Part shown: positions 22,573 to 33,527 of the stretch, piece after piece
How positions within the stretch are numbered: position 1 is the stretch's first letter
Layout: each line of letters opens with the position of its first letter
Origin: Diplolepis rosae
Taxonomy: Eukaryota > Arthropoda > Insecta > Hymenoptera > Diplolepididae
NCBI GenBank assembly: GCA_030998225.1
Contig: JAPYXD010000701.1
Span: 10,400,501 to 10,464,500, forward strand
Reading direction: 5' to 3'
DNA length: 64,000 nt
Translations under genes and position numbers: made by a program
Notes under the pieces: generated by a model
The model's input: the letters and a program-made list of their open reading frames with translations, nothing else
Told to the model about the DNA's origin: nothing
Databases searched by the model: none

Positions 22573-25440
22573 TGAGGTTTTTATAATGAGTAAACAAATA
22601 ATTCTAGTGAGTATTAAAACACTATTCCAATACAATTGCAATAAAAAAATCCCAATTAACTATTTTTTTAATAAAACCTTTTACGAGCTTAAAATTACTT
22701 TTGAGCTTGATTAGAAAATATCAAAAGACGACTTTTTCAAGAAAAAGTAGTCCACAATAAACATGAACGAAACATTGCTAGTTCCCTCTTTTGGGAAAAT
22801 CTCAAAATTAGTATTATATATAAAACTAATAGAAATTATAAAAAAAGGCTCAAATATTTTGAAGAAGTATCTCATAATTTGAATTTTAGTTTCTCAGAAT
22901 TTCAATACTCTTAGAAGTTCATTCGTGATTGGACGAGATCAAAACAGGAAATCACTTATGATTGCTCGAGTAATAAGCCTGACGAGCCTAATTGATCAAC
23001 CGACCAGCCATATCGAGATGCTTCGTTCCACCTTCTGGAGTTTTAAACAGCATTTACTCTGTCATCGCCTGTATCCTAATCACTCCCTACTATCGTTTGA
23101 AAAGTCCCTTAATGTTTAACCCGTCTAAGTCTTTCAGTCTTCTGCGTTCATTTTTTCTCCTTAATCGCTCTCTTATCGTTGAAAAACAGCAACAGTTATA
23201 TCGTCTAATAAAGAATTCAATTACTGTCGTAATATTCAAATTGATAAAATTAATCACAAGTGAATTAGTAGATTCACATGTTTCTCATTTTCTGAATAAT
23301 TCATCTTGCAGAATAAATTATAATTTTTCAATTAAAATGTACGTAGATAGATATTTATTCGGACAATAAATTGATTCCAGTACTATAAAGTTAGCTTATA
23401 AATGAAGAAAAAGAGTCTCTTTATAAATCTTGCAATATCTTTTAAATCGCTTCAGCAAGGGAAATATTATTCCACTATTTGAAGATTACCGTGTCTGATA
23501 ATCTTCCATTGAATTTCCTTGATTAAAACGTGATCGGAAACGGGCCTTTTTCAGTCTGTTATTAAAGGACTTAATAACTCCAGCAAATCTGAATCATAAC
23601 TTGTTTCTGAAATCAAAATTGCTTTTCTTTAATTCATAAAAAGAATTGTAAATCGCTCGGAAATTGAGGGCTAAACTATATGTATAAGTAAATTAAATTT
23701 TCCTATCTTCAGACATCAACACATTTACTATTCGTTTCAATTCGTAAGCAAAGGTGAAAGTCTCAAGATGTAATTTTTGTCAATTATTTTCGCATTCCTA
23801 ATTGTCACTTTTAATTATTGATTAGGTAATAAATACAAAGTAACTTAATACCTAAGTAATCACCCCTGTATTCATAAAAATTTTACAGAGCTAAAATATT
23901 CATTAAAATTTTCTTTTAGTGCTAAACTAGATCAGATAACAACACGATTATTTATATCGCAAAGTATTTTTTTTATGACTAACTTATCGTAAATGATTAT
24001 TAAGTTTTGTCCTTTAATAATTAATGCTTTCTAAAACAATTAATTCAATTTCTATCATTGTAATTTAGAATTTATTTTTGAATTTCAACGAGTCTATAAA
24101 ACTTGACTTTTCCTTAGAATTGGATTTTTAGTCAACTTTGTGAAATACGAATATAATCATTCATATGTTCCTCGATCTTCTTAACCTCCTACGTTCTTTC
24201 GCACTTAGCGATCAGTCATATCGTGTTCACTGGTACTCATTATTGCATTTGATCCGGTTAACGATGAGACTCGTGTTAGGAATAAGTAATCGTTTCAAGA
24301 ACTCTGATAATCTTAACATCATCAAATCTGGTATTTAAAGCCGAGTATAAAAATATTTTATTCTTTATGACTGATTCTCTACACCTGTATTCCATCAGCA
24401 ATGAACAAGGAGCCATAAAACGAGAATAAAATGGGTTCAACTGCAAAACATATTACGTTTCGTTGCGCCATTTGCACACTCATGTGCCAATCTTGATATC
24501 AACTGACCCGTTTTGTGCCAAAATGTCCCAAATTTTGCCGCATTTTCATCGTTATTATTTTTCTAGAAAAAGCGATGAATCACCTGGAAAATCTATGTCC
24601 CGTGGTTTTAGACCATGCTTTTTCTGAATATGATGTTTATTTTTGGCTAACAGGCGCCATTTTCTAAATATGGCGCTTAATACGAAAAACAAAACCGGAA
24701 AAATTCTGATTTTGTTTAAGTTTTTTAAATTTTTCATTAGGAACCTGTGAATGGATTGTTAGAGTCATTTGGATATGGTGGCATAATTACTTTGACTAAA
24801 AAATTGCACTTTATAAATTTCATAATTAAAAATATAATTAAAATATATATACATATCTTACCATAAATGCAGAATTAGAAACAATGAAAAATGATGGCAA
24901 TTTTGAATGTTTTTATCAAAATCTGTTATCGTTTGCCTCTCGTAGTGAGAGTTAGAAACGTGACATTTCACGGCTAATGGGCGGGAAAAACAACTTTTAA
25001 TTAAGTATTTTTTAGTTTTTGTACATTTAGTCCGCAATATTGGATCCGCCATTTTAAATTCCCAAAATCTAAATACTTTTTGCTTACTGATAGAATTACA
25101 AATACGTTAAAATCATAGCAAAAACCCAAAATGTTATTAAAAAAATTCAAAATTGCCGTTACTTCTTGTTGTATCTAGTTCTGCATTTATGGGAAGATAT
25201 ATATATTTATAATTTATGTTCGAAACTTATATTAAGTACATAACAATACCCCTAAGCAGTAATTAATTTCAAAAGCTTGGAAAAAATTGAAAATTTCGCT
25301 AAAAAAAACCCTATCATCAATCCGCTTTTTAAAATTTTTTAGTTTCCAAAGTGCCATTTTTTAGTAAATGTAAAATGAAACACTGTAGTGTGGATTTTCC
25401 AGACGGTACATCAATTTTTTTAAAAAAAATAATATCGATG
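22573..25440. other. Mostly unique AT-rich DNA (host intron or intergenic)
   Basis: Contains a 125-residue plus frame (22992-23369) that overlaps another frame, has no recognisable domain and no intron signals, so I do not call it. A repeat relic with TCCGCAATATTGGATCCGCC lies near 25030. No element boundaries were resolved elsewhere. Confidence 0.4.
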
Positions 25441-25449
25441 AAAATCCGC

Positions 25450-26168
25450 GAAAAGGGAGAGGGTCTCTAAGGCCGGTTTTTGGCGCAAAAAATACGAAAA
25501 AATTCCTACAGTATCTCCTAACAATAAGAAGTCAATTCCACCCTATTCACCCCGAGCACCCCTTAAAAAAATGAAAACTTCACCGCTTCTATGCAGTGTT
25601 TTTGGGGTCGCTGATTTCGATTCCGAGGTCTGTTGACCTCTATCACATCAGATTCAAGGTCATTTGAGGGTCGGAATGTAAAAAACCGGATGAAAAAATA
25701 AAAAAAAATACATATATATAAGTTTTTAAGAACGCTAAATCCGAAGGGGTTTATTCAACAGCTCAATAATATAATGGAGGTAAACGGACCTCGGATTCGA
25801 AATCAGCGATCCCAAAAACCTTTTTATGTATTTTTCTGGATTTTGTTATCAGATTTTTTGCAGTTTGACCTTTGAATGACCTTGAATCTGATATGATGGA
25901 GGTCAATGGACCTCGGATTCGAAATCAACGACCCCAAAATCCTATATATGTATTTTTCTGGATTTTTTTTATTGGGTTTTTTTTCCAAAAACACTGCCTA
26001 GAAGCGGTGAAGTTTTCATTTTTTTAAGGGGTCCTTGGGGTGAATATTGGGGGTGAGGGTTGTCCGTTTAGGGTGGAATTGACTTCTTATTGTTAGTAGA
26101 TACTGTAGGAAATTTTTCGAATTTTTTGGGCCAAAAACCGGCCTTAGTGACCCTCCCCCTTTAGGGCA
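25450..26168. mobile_element. Foldback element with arms of about 160 bp
   Basis: Left GAGGGTCTCTAAGGCCGG, TTCCTACAGTATCTCC, AACAATAAGAAGTCAATTCC and AACTTCACCGCTTCTA are mirrored in order at the right (TAGAAGCGGTGAAGTT ... CCGGCCTTAGTGACCCTC). The spacer has repeated GAGGTCNNTGGACCTCGGATTCGAAATC blocks near 25620, 25780 and 25895. No clean target duplication was found. Confidence 0.7.
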
Positions 26169-26580
26169 TTTTGGTACGAAACGGTTAAAAAGTTATTTTG
26201 TAAAAGAAATCGGTTACCTTAAAGTCTTCACAGAAAAAATTTAATGGCTTGCTAAAAATAATAATTATTTTTGGACCCTATTAGATTTATAATTTGAATC
26301 TAAATCTAGAATCCAATGTATTTTAGTTAGGTTTGCAACTGGCAATAAAATTCTGAGCATTCACGATTAAAGCTTCTTGCGAACATCGATTTTCGTACCA
26401 TTCTTGCATTCTTTGCTGAAAACTCGTGTTATTTTTGGTACTAGGTGTGTCGAATGACGTCACAGTATACTGTACACCATATTGTACACGTGCGTGATTA
26501 ACAGCCAAAATTGTGTAGGATGCCTTTCAGGATTTCGTGTAATTCATGACCCTGTATATTCGCATTGAAATCTGATCAGA

Positions 26581-26629
26581 TTAATGAATATACTGAATAA
26601 CTTGTTTCTTTACTCTTCTGTGATTCAAC
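26581..26629 (-). CDS. Unrecognised host gene, terminal coding exon
   Basis: On the minus strand a strong acceptor (TTTTTTCTCTCAG) precedes 26629. Joining to the previous exon's GA gives GAG, then LNHRRVKKQVIQYIH and a TAA at 26581-26583. The short, basic C-terminus ends in frame with the three upstream exons, which is good evidence that this is the true 3' end of the coding sequence. The transcript presumably continues as 3' UTR towards 26170. A 61-codon frame downstream (26323-26508) has some coding flavour (QQRMQEWYENR) but is separated by stops, so it may be UTR or an alternative terminal exon. Confidence 0.6.
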
Positions 26630-26723
26630 CTGAGAGAAAAAATGTCATGAACATATTCTGATAAAGCTTTATCACGAGTTGAATCCAACTCCCTTTTTTG
26701 CATTCGAAAAAATGTTCACTTAC

Positions 26724-26864
26724 TCTGTATCAGGAACTGGTATCAAAGGAGCAGGTAGGCGACCATTGTGATCCAAGAAATGATTATTTTCAGGTTCTTC
26801 TTGGACTGGAGTCTCGTATACGAGGGTTTCCACCATTGATCCTTTACTCGAGCCAAAGGATACC
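26724..26864 (-). CDS. Unrecognised host gene, penultimate exon with RVSF motif
   Basis: Clear minus-strand exon: acceptor CTCTTTTTTTCAG before 26864, donor ACAGA|GTAAGT after 26724, 141 bp with one open frame. It reads VSFGSSKGSMVETLVYE, TPVQEEPENNHF, LDHNGRLPAPLIPVPDTE. With the preceding exon's AG plus its own first G it forms Arg, so the junction reads LKR-VSFG. RVSF fits the PP1-docking RVxF consensus, and a basic stretch before it strengthens that reading. The remainder is acidic and proline-rich, probably disordered. The family was not recognised. The upstream intron is about 17.8 kb and full of nested elements; the downstream intron is 94 bp. Confidence 0.75.
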
Positions 26865-26869
26865 CTGAA

Positions 26870-27176
26870 AAAAAGAGAAACAGTTCAATCACAATTACTG
26901 AATCGAAATGCCTGTCAATTAGTGTGATCTCCTAAAGTAAGATAAATTGTTAAAATTGGTTGAATACTGAAGACTGGAAAATTATTTTTAAAACCCAAGA
27001 CGATAAAATTAACTAAGGCAGACATAATAAATCTGAGGAAATAATATTATAACGCTCTTGGGGAATGAAAATAAAAGTAAAACTATAGCTGGAGCGGAGA
27101 TTGAGCAAATGAGTATAAAGAAAAAATTTTAATTTGAAATTTGGCATTATGAAGTTGGACCTGATCAGGCTTCTTG
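26870..27176. other. Intron sequence without notable features
   Basis: Ordinary AT-rich intronic DNA between the 26.7-kb exon and the family E element. Confidence 0.5.
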
Positions 27177-27180
27177 GTTA

Positions 27181-27893
27181 GAGTTAGTTGTGACAAAAAT
27201 CAAGTCTCTCGAGAAAAATGTTTTTCTATGATTTTGAAACTTGAAATGATATTATTAGTCATGTCTTATGAAAAAAATACATTATCTTTATTGGGAAGAA
27301 TTTTAAATTTACTAAAAATTATATTTATAGTAATGTTTTTTGTAATACAATTTTGCCTTACTACTGCTTCTTTCCAATTTTTCAAGATAATTGGATTTTC
27401 ATAAATCATGACCTATTTTTTCGGCGAAAATATTCTCTACAACTCTATTGTTTCTAATTTTCGAAATAAGTAAAAGATCTTCAAATGAAGTTATAATTTT
27501 TCAATATTGAGGAGTATTTCACAAACTTTTAGTATTTATACAAAAAACCGGAAAGGCCATCTACTTTCCTCAATACCATAATACCGGTAACACCAAAATG
27601 TACAAAATAATTTTTCAATGTTTCTTTTTAAAAATCATTTTAAAGATTTTAGTCACTAAAAACTATACTTCTAAAATTGGAACTAGTAGAGTTGTAGAGA
27701 TATTTAGTAATTTTTAGTAATTTTTAATTGCAAAAATTTAATGATAAAAGTTATACGTAAGGTTATAAGCTAAAAAATTTTTTATAAAAAATCATGTTTT
27801 ACTTTTATAACGCATGATTGATAATATAATTTCAAGTCTTAAAATCATAGAAAAACTTTTTTTTCTAGAGACCCGATTTTTGATACAACTATC
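27181..27893. mobile_element. Family E TTAA-class foldback element, copy 3
   Basis: Left AGTTGTGACAAAAATCAAGTCTCTCGAG, right TCTAGAGACCCGATTTTTGATACAACTATC followed by TTAA at 27894-27897. The left TTAA has decayed to TTAG. The plus frame at 27174-27404 is a by-product. Confidence 0.6.
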
Positions 27894-28359
27894 TTAAGAC
27901 TGAGTTAGTAGGCAGCCGCAAAAATATAACCGTAAACCTCAATTTCCTATTGCGTGACTAAATTGGTTAGTGAATGGAGAGACTATAACCACAGGAGGTA
28001 TCAAAATCAGAATTACATGTGATCCCGAGTCGTCTTACTCAGCTTGACCAACGAGCGAATTTAAGAGTTCGCCTTAATTATTAAATTCATTACTTTGAGT
28101 TATTGGATCAAAATAAGTATTTTCACGCGGAATTTTTACTGAATAGCTATAAAAATTCTTTGATTTTAGTTGTTCAATTGGTGACAACTGAAGAGTAACT
28201 AAAAATGATAATGACCTAAATTTTTGTTTGTTACAACACAACAAAATATTTGACAGTAAGTGGACCAGTGAGTCATCAGAACTTTCCTTTCATTACAAAT
28301 CACTTTGAAATCATTCTTTTCATTAGAAATATCATTTAGATCCTCATATTCCTAGAAGC

Positions 28360-28420
28360 GGCAAGAGTGCTAGCGCGTTCTCGCGAGCGCGTTGGAGACC
28401 GCGCGTTATCAGAAAAACAT
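28360..28420. promoter_or_regulatory. CpG-dense palindromic patch
   Basis: CTAGCGCGTTCTCGCGAGCGCGTTGG stands out in AT-rich DNA and contains CTCGCGAG, close to the TCTCGCGAGA promoter motif. A second CpG-rich patch lies at 28797-28828, just before the mini-gene start. Function not shown. Confidence 0.3.
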
Positions 28421-28829
28421 TAATAACTTCCTTAATATAAAAGGTTACTGACTTTTTTTAAAATTTACTCGGTGACTTTTTACTTGTGAAGAGAGTTCGA
28501 TCTCATTTTTGCGTGAATCTGAAAACACGGTTTTATTTGCTTGTCTAAACATTTTTCTTATAACTTAAGGACATGTGATACACTGTTAGAAATGTTTGCA
28601 ATTTTAGTATACAGGGGTATATTAAATTTCCTATATGTTTACTAAATTTACTACACTTGGTAATTTTAGTATACTCAGGTATACTAAATTTCTTTGTATG
28701 TATACTAAATTTTTTAAGTGTACACTAAGTTTCTTTTACGTATATGAATTTCGTAGTTTCTGTATACTAAAATTCATATATCTGTATACGAAATTCATCT
28801 GCGCAAGCGCGTTTCGAGTTACGCGGATC

Positions 28830-28944
28830 ATGCAACATGCAGACTCGCATGCCGATGTATTTGTGGTTAACTACGTTGTTGGATCGACATTTGATGCCGG
28901 ACAAAAATTCGGATTGTTTGGATCTGCGTTTTTCTTTTCAAAAG
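28830..28944 (+). pseudogene. Mini-gene inside the CAC-class element, exon 1
   Basis: ATG at 28830 opens MQHADSHADVFVVN, YVVGSTFDAGQKF, GLFGSAFFFSK and ends AAAAG|GTAGG. Phase 1 at the donor matches the acceptor of the next exon (K-D junction). It lies just downstream of a CpG-rich patch in an AT-rich element. The open frame extends upstream of this Met into the GTATACTAAATTT repeats, so the true start is uncertain. Together with exon 2 it would give about 74 residues, but exon 2 contains a frameshift (see there), so I treat the copy as a probable pseudogene. Protein family uncertain. Confidence 0.45.
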
Positions 28945-29212
28945 GTAGGTTTAATTTATTTACTCGTTTACAAATGTAAATTTACGTATCCCAGAATTTC
29001 GAAGCTTTATAAGTGAAATGTGAAAAAAATAAAATAAAAATTCCAGAAGTAGTTAGACATTTTAGGTTACATTAACGCGCGAAAAAAAGTTGATCTTGCC
29101 CAAGTAACACAAGATCATCTATTAGACGTCTGAAACATCTTTTTGGGGAAAACGGGAGAGCTCTAGAACACGTTTCGATTTTCTGCTGAAAGTGCTATTA
29201 CTATTTTTTTAG

Positions 29213-29322
29213 ATCGCGTACTCATTAGAGTTCAAGATGTTATGGAAGGAATTCAAGTTGCTTTCGCATCGTACTATACGTGTTTGGATATTCATACGCT
29301 GCGGAATTGCCAAAATCTTTAG
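29213..29322 (+). pseudogene. Mini-gene inside the CAC-class element, exon 2 (frameshifted)
   Basis: The acceptor CTATTTTTTTAG precedes 29213 and the phase fits exon 1. The frame reads DRVLIRVQDVMEGIQVAFASYY and then TCLDIH... to TAG at 29320-29322. In another frame the text after SYY reads VFGYSYAAELPKSLEFI. That is the pattern I associate with insect and fish ORFs ending in a YYVFN..YP....LEFIQR-like block, so a frameshift of about 2 bp after SYY is likely. AATAAA follows at 29445-29450. This suggests decay of a once longer transposon-linked gene. Family recognition is from memory and tentative. Confidence 0.45.
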
Positions 29323-30339
29323 AGTTCATTTAAAGGTAATTATTTGATGATTCATTCAATATACATATGCCCTCTGTCTCCAGGCGACAAAAGAGTGAAG
29401 GACGCTAAAAGGACCATTATCTTTGATAATTATTAATAATTCTTAATAAAGTGATACTCTGTACTTCAACTGTATTTATTTTACAATATACCCTATTGAA
29501 TAATAATTGTAAAACAAAACATTACAAATCGCAATATACTTTATTTTTAATGGTAACATTTATATCCTTTCGGACAAAGTTTAGAAAAAAATATTTATCT
29601 TCAAATCGATAAGGAAAACAATTAAATACAAATTTAAATTTATATTAATTATTTTTCTTATACTTTGAGTTTTACTGGTTCTCTAGCATTATTACACACA
29701 TATTAAAATTAGTATACCCATACAGTAAAATTACTATATGTGTGTACTAAATTTCATGTACACGTATACTAAATTTAGTGCACGCGTATACTTAATTTCA
29801 TATACATGTATACTAAATTCAGTATACGCATATACTAAATTTCATATACGCGTATAATAAATTTAGTACACGCATATACTAAATTTAGTATACGCCGGTA
29901 AACTAAATTTAATTTCATGTTGTGCATTCATGCTTCCATTACATGTATACTAAATATAGTACAGATTTTTCTCACAGTGTACTTGAGAAAACAAGTAAGT
30001 TCATGTAAAAAAATTTGTTCAGTTTCTACATGTTTACGTCTCAAAAACATAAAAATTTGTTTTCGAAATTAGAAAAATGATAGAGAAGATGCAAACGGAA
30101 GTAGATTACTTTTGGTTTTGAAAATGGAAAAAAAAATTTCCAAAATATTTTGTGAAATTGAACTATTTTTCATTTTCGAAACCAAATGTAGTCTACATAA
30201 GTCCGTTTTTAACCTCTCTACAATTTTCCAATTTTTGAAAACAAATTTTTATATACACTGTACATAAACATGTAGAAAACGAGAAGCAATAAGATTTGCT
30301 AAATTTGGAAATATCAAATGCCCTTAAAGAAATTAAATT

Positions 30340-31318
30340 TTTACAACAACCTGAATAATTAAACTAAAAAATATTAAGTTTTCAGCTTCATTTAAAAAAA
30401 ATGATTCAATTATCTTTATTCGTTCACAAGATATGAACATAAAAAAAATTGAATACGTTAATATTCAATTGGCGATTATTTGCAAAATAAGTGGAATTTT
30501 GCAAAAAAATTGTAGGGGATAAAAAAGTACTTGGACGTCTATCGAAAAACGTAGTTATCTTAGTAATCCGAGAGAAAGAATTTTTAGGTGGCCCGTTTCA
30601 CTCATTTTGACCCTATTCAGAGACAGAAATTAATTGATAGAAAATTTTATTATTCTACAAATTTAAATTCGTGATAATTAAAACAATTTATAAATAAACT
30701 TGCCATCTTTTTGAGGTTTTGTTGAGGTAATTAAATCTAGAGTCACACTTTCGATTGCAAGTGTTAGACTGGTTACAAACCGGTTTTTGGCTTTGAAACT
30801 TGATTCGCAATTAATCTCTTTCAATCCATAAACGACACACGTTGAAAGGTAGTATCTCATTACGAATGAGTCGAAGTTGTAAATTGTCATATCAAATGAA
30901 CTCGAAAATTGATGCGATATCTCAATCCTAATCTTATTTCTTTTATTCAGTTCCATAATGGATTAGTGCTTTGAAGTCCATCGCACGACTTTTTTCATGA
31001 ATGAAGCTAATGGTTCTTAACACTTATTTCGAATTCTCAATTTTTCAAATGGGAAAATTCTTTATTGGCTCTTTTTAAAATTTCCAAACTTCCTTATTTA
31101 CATTTTTTTTGGAAATAACTCTCAAAATAAATTTTTTTTCCCCTAGTTGCACAATATACTATTTTTTATGAAATATTTTGTTCAAAATTTGGTAAATGTA
31201 TCAGGAGATAATAAGAAACATCTGTTAACTTCGTTTTAGTGAAAATTCTGCAATTTTTTTCATTTTAAAATATACAACTGAAGTGTTATCGGCGATTACA
31301 GGTCTGTAACTACATTTC
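30340..31318. other. AT-rich stretch with one possible small ORF
   Basis: Apart from the frame at 30678-30956 (listed separately) nothing is recognised. Confidence 0.4.
30678..30956 (-). CDS. Hypothetical 92-residue ORF
   Basis: ATG at 30956 opens a single uninterrupted frame ending TAA at 30678-30680. Composition is balanced (MELNKRNKIRIEISHQ, SSFDMTIYNFDSF, CESSFKAKNRFVTSL, ending GKFIYKLF), unlike the low-complexity frames common in this window. Codons look moderately biased towards a real gene. No signal peptide, membrane segment or known domain is evident. It is flanked by transposons and could be a relic. No promoter or polyadenylation signal was found. Confidence 0.25.
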   Translation of the reverse strand: MELNKRNKIRIEISHQFSSSFDMTIYNFDSFVMRYYLSTCVVYGLKEINCESSFKAKNRFVTSLTLAIESVTLDLITSTKPQKDGKFIYKLF

Positions 31319-31518
31319 CACGGAGAAAAAAGATCTGCTAGCAAACGGATTGTTTATATACAACCTACACATTGTTTTTGCTTTCCCAACAAAACTTTGT
31401 GTTTATCCAATCAAAAGTTTTGTTGAAAGAACTCAAATTTTGTTGAGACAGCAAAAAAAATTTGTAGGTTGTATATTAACAATCCTTTTGCTAATACAGC
31501 AAATCTTTTTTCTCCGTG
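31319..31518. mobile_element. CAC-class foldback MITE (200 bp)
   Basis: CACGGAGAAAAAAGATCTGC, then GGATTGTTTATATACAACC, is mirrored by GGTTGTATATTAACAATCC, then GCAAATCTTTTTTCTCCGTG. Flanks TC and CA do not match. Confidence 0.75.
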
Positions 31519-31685
31519 CAGCACAACTCAGGACACTCAGTTGGCATTAATACCAAAATTTGAAAACAAAAATTATTTTAATACACTATGCCTTAACGAC
31601 GTACATACATATTGTATATTAAGATTTGCAAATATGCATATGGCTATAGCAGTTTGAATTGTCTGGACGGATTGTAAAGCCTTAA

Positions 31686-32042
31686 GGGCATGTGATACTT
31701 GAGAAAAGTAGCAATTTCATGTGAACAATTTGGTCTAGTTTCTACATGTATGTGTCCAAAATACATAAAATTTTTTTTTCAAAACTTTTCAAATAGTAGA
31801 AAAGATAAAAATGGATGTAGATTGACTACTTTTGGTTATGACAATGAAAACAAATTTTCCGATATATTTTGCTAAAGTTGAACTTTTTTAAATTTCGAAA
31901 CCGAAAGTAATCTATCTACGTCCATTTTTTTCTTCTCTACCATTTCCCATATTTTAAAAACAAAATTTTATCTACTTTAGACACAAACATGTACACACCT
32001 GTGATCCATTAAATTTACTAATTTCTTAAGTATCCCATACCC
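31686..32042. mobile_element. TTAA-flanked foldback MITE (GGGCATGTGAT ends), copy 2
   Basis: TTAA at 31682-31685 and 32043-32046 flank GGGCATGTGATACTT and (inverted) GGGTATGGGATACTT. This uninterrupted 357-bp copy shows what the 28569-30323 element looked like before it was invaded. Confidence 0.85.
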
Positions 32043-32155
32043 TTAATTTACAGGGTGGGCCATCTAACATTTGGAATTTGATTCGGCTATAAAAAAAAAA
32101 CTTATGTATATTTTTTCAAAAGTATGGTTTTATTAGAAAGATTGAAACTTTCCAT

Positions 32156-32890
32156 TTAAGAATTAAACATAACATCATTCAAATGACTGCCGCGACTGGC
32201 CTTGAAGTACCCTATTCGATCAACCCAATTTTTCAGTACATTTTCGATCGTTTGGGCTTCAATCCCATAAATGGCAACTTCGATTTCGTATTTTAAGGCC
32301 TTATTCGTCTCTGCATGGTTATCGTAACACTTATCCTTAACGGCTCCCCACAAAAAATAGTTCAACGGGGTCAAATCACAGCTCCGAGGCGGCTAATTGA
32401 CATCAGAATTTCGGCTGATTATTCGATTTTCGAAAACAGTGCGCAAAAGATCGATTGTTACTGGTTGTGTGGCAACACGGAGAAAAATGGATGTTCAACT
32501 ATGGGACAGCCATCTTATATGTTCAATTGTATTATCTAGATGTTCAACTGTAATATTTAAGATATTAATCTCTGCATATTTTAACATCTTAGATATTACA
32601 GCTGAATATCTAGATATTACAACTGAATATATAAGATGGCTGTCCCATAGTTAAACATCTAGATGTTAATTCTAAACATCCACTTTTCTCTGTGAAGTGG
32701 CCCCGTCCTGCTGAAACCAAATGTCATCCATGTCATCCTCTTCAATTTTTGGAAACAAAAATTCGTTGAGCATGGCACGGTAACGCTCGCCATTGACCAT
32801 AACGGCGGCTCCTTGCTTATTTTCGAAGAAAGATGGCCCAATGATGTCACCGTACCAAAATCCGCACGAAACAGTCACTCGCGGGTGCAT
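32156..32890 (-). pseudogene. mariner transposase, broken and MITE-interrupted
   Basis: The minus strand carries two blocks. At 32672-32890 the block includes HPRVTVSCGFWYGDIIGP and DDIWFQQDGAT, the conserved region around the second catalytic Asp. At 32156-32400 it includes LTPLNYFLWGAVKDKCY, around the third catalytic residue, and the C-terminal VLKNWVDRIGYFKASRGSHL. Between them sits a 219-bp MITE inserted in the codons right after QQDGAT. Further frame breaks lie between 32375 and 32475. The N-terminal DNA-binding domain is missing: the 5' part was replaced by the inverted copy of the C-terminal end. Non-functional. Confidence 0.8.
32476..32694. mobile_element. CAC-class foldback MITE within the mariner transposase, AA duplication
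   Basis: CACGGAGAAAAATGGATGTT and (inverted) CACAGAGAAAAGTGGATGTT are flanked by AA on both sides. Excising it plus one AA restores the transposase frame at this point (GAT-CH codons). The interior repeats AGATGTT/AACATCT and ATAAGATGGCTGTCCCATAG in mirror image. Confidence 0.85.
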
Positions 32891-33166
32891 CGGCTTCTCA
32901 ATAATGACGTTTGGATTTTCTTAGCCCCAAATGCGACAATTTTGCTTATTGACCTTTTGCCCAAACAATCGAAAATGTACTGAAAAATTGGGTTGATCGA
33001 ATGGGCTACTGTGAGGCCAGCCGCGGCAGTCATTTGAATGATGTTGTGTTTCATTCTTAAATGGAAAGTTTTAATCTTTCTAATAAAACCATACTTTTGA
33101 AAAAATATCCATAAGTTTTTTTTTATAGCTGATTCAAATTCCAAATGTTAGATGACCCACCCTGTA

Positions 33167-33527
33167 TTTGAAAAACAAGATACATATATTGATAAAAATG
33201 TTAGGTCTTTGAAGGAAGTAAATAACTATTTACAAATACTTTTCGTGAGATCAAAATGCTGTCATAAAATTGAAAACATAACCGCAAATTGTAATAAAAA
33301 TCAAGAAACTGATTGTATACGATTGTTAATTTAGTCAAGTATCCTTTCTTCTAAATCTTGAATATCCAAATCTGAAAGAGTAGAGGAAATCGATAAACCT
33401 TTAGAAGATTTCATCTTTACTACATTACTACCAATTAATATCGGACGTAATAAGTTTTAACTTAAAAAATATTTCGAAATTAGTATTTTTTTGATCTTTG
33501 AGATTTTGTTATGAATCCAGACTATAT
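33167..33527. other. Short AT-rich stretch without features
   Basis: One 60-codon plus frame (33152-33334) without support. Confidence 0.5.

Larger units (their letters stand above)
28581..29979 (+). mobile_element. CAC-class element (1.4 kb) carrying a spliced mini-gene, TA duplication
   Basis: The ends CACTGTTAGAAAT and CTCACAGTG are flanked by TA/TA (28579-28580, 29980-29981). The empty site is confirmed by the sister TTAA element at 31.7 kb. Subterminal arrays of GTATACTAAATTT-type repeats occupy 28607-28790 and 29700-29955 in both orientations. Between them lies a plus-strand two-exon reading frame and an AATAAA signal. The organisation (ends, subterminal repeats, internal gene) resembles a DNA transposon with a cargo or degenerate internal gene. 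Confidence 0.75.
28569..30323. mobile_element. TTAA-flanked foldback element (GGRCATGTGAT ends), copy 1
   Basis: TTAA at 28565-28568 and 30324-30327 flank GGACATGTGATA and (inverted) GGGCATTTGATA. It matches the 31686-32042 copy across both arms (TTTCTACATGT, TAGATTACTTTTGG, AATTTTCC). Its left end is split by the CAC-class element at 28581-29979. After removing that, the text GTGATACTTGAGAAAA equals the sister copy. Confidence 0.8.
32051..33164 (-). mobile_element. mariner-like element with arms of about 210 bp
   Basis: CAGGGTGGGCCATCTAACAT and (inverted) CAGGGTGGGTCATCTAACAT are flanked by TA (32049-32050, 33165-33166). The arms pair for about 210 bp and reach into the transposase 3' coding region, so the C-terminal segment is present twice in opposite orientations. 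The transposase (minus strand) is broken and split by the MITE at 32476-32694. Confidence 0.85.

Noticed and set aside
22992..23369. 125-residue plus ORF
   Set aside because: No domain, no clear initiation context, overlaps another open frame (22925-23119), and composition follows local base content.
32875..33144. 89-residue minus ORF as the mariner N-terminus
   Set aside because: It mostly reads the inverted copy of the transposase 3' end and terminal repeat, not a DNA-binding domain.
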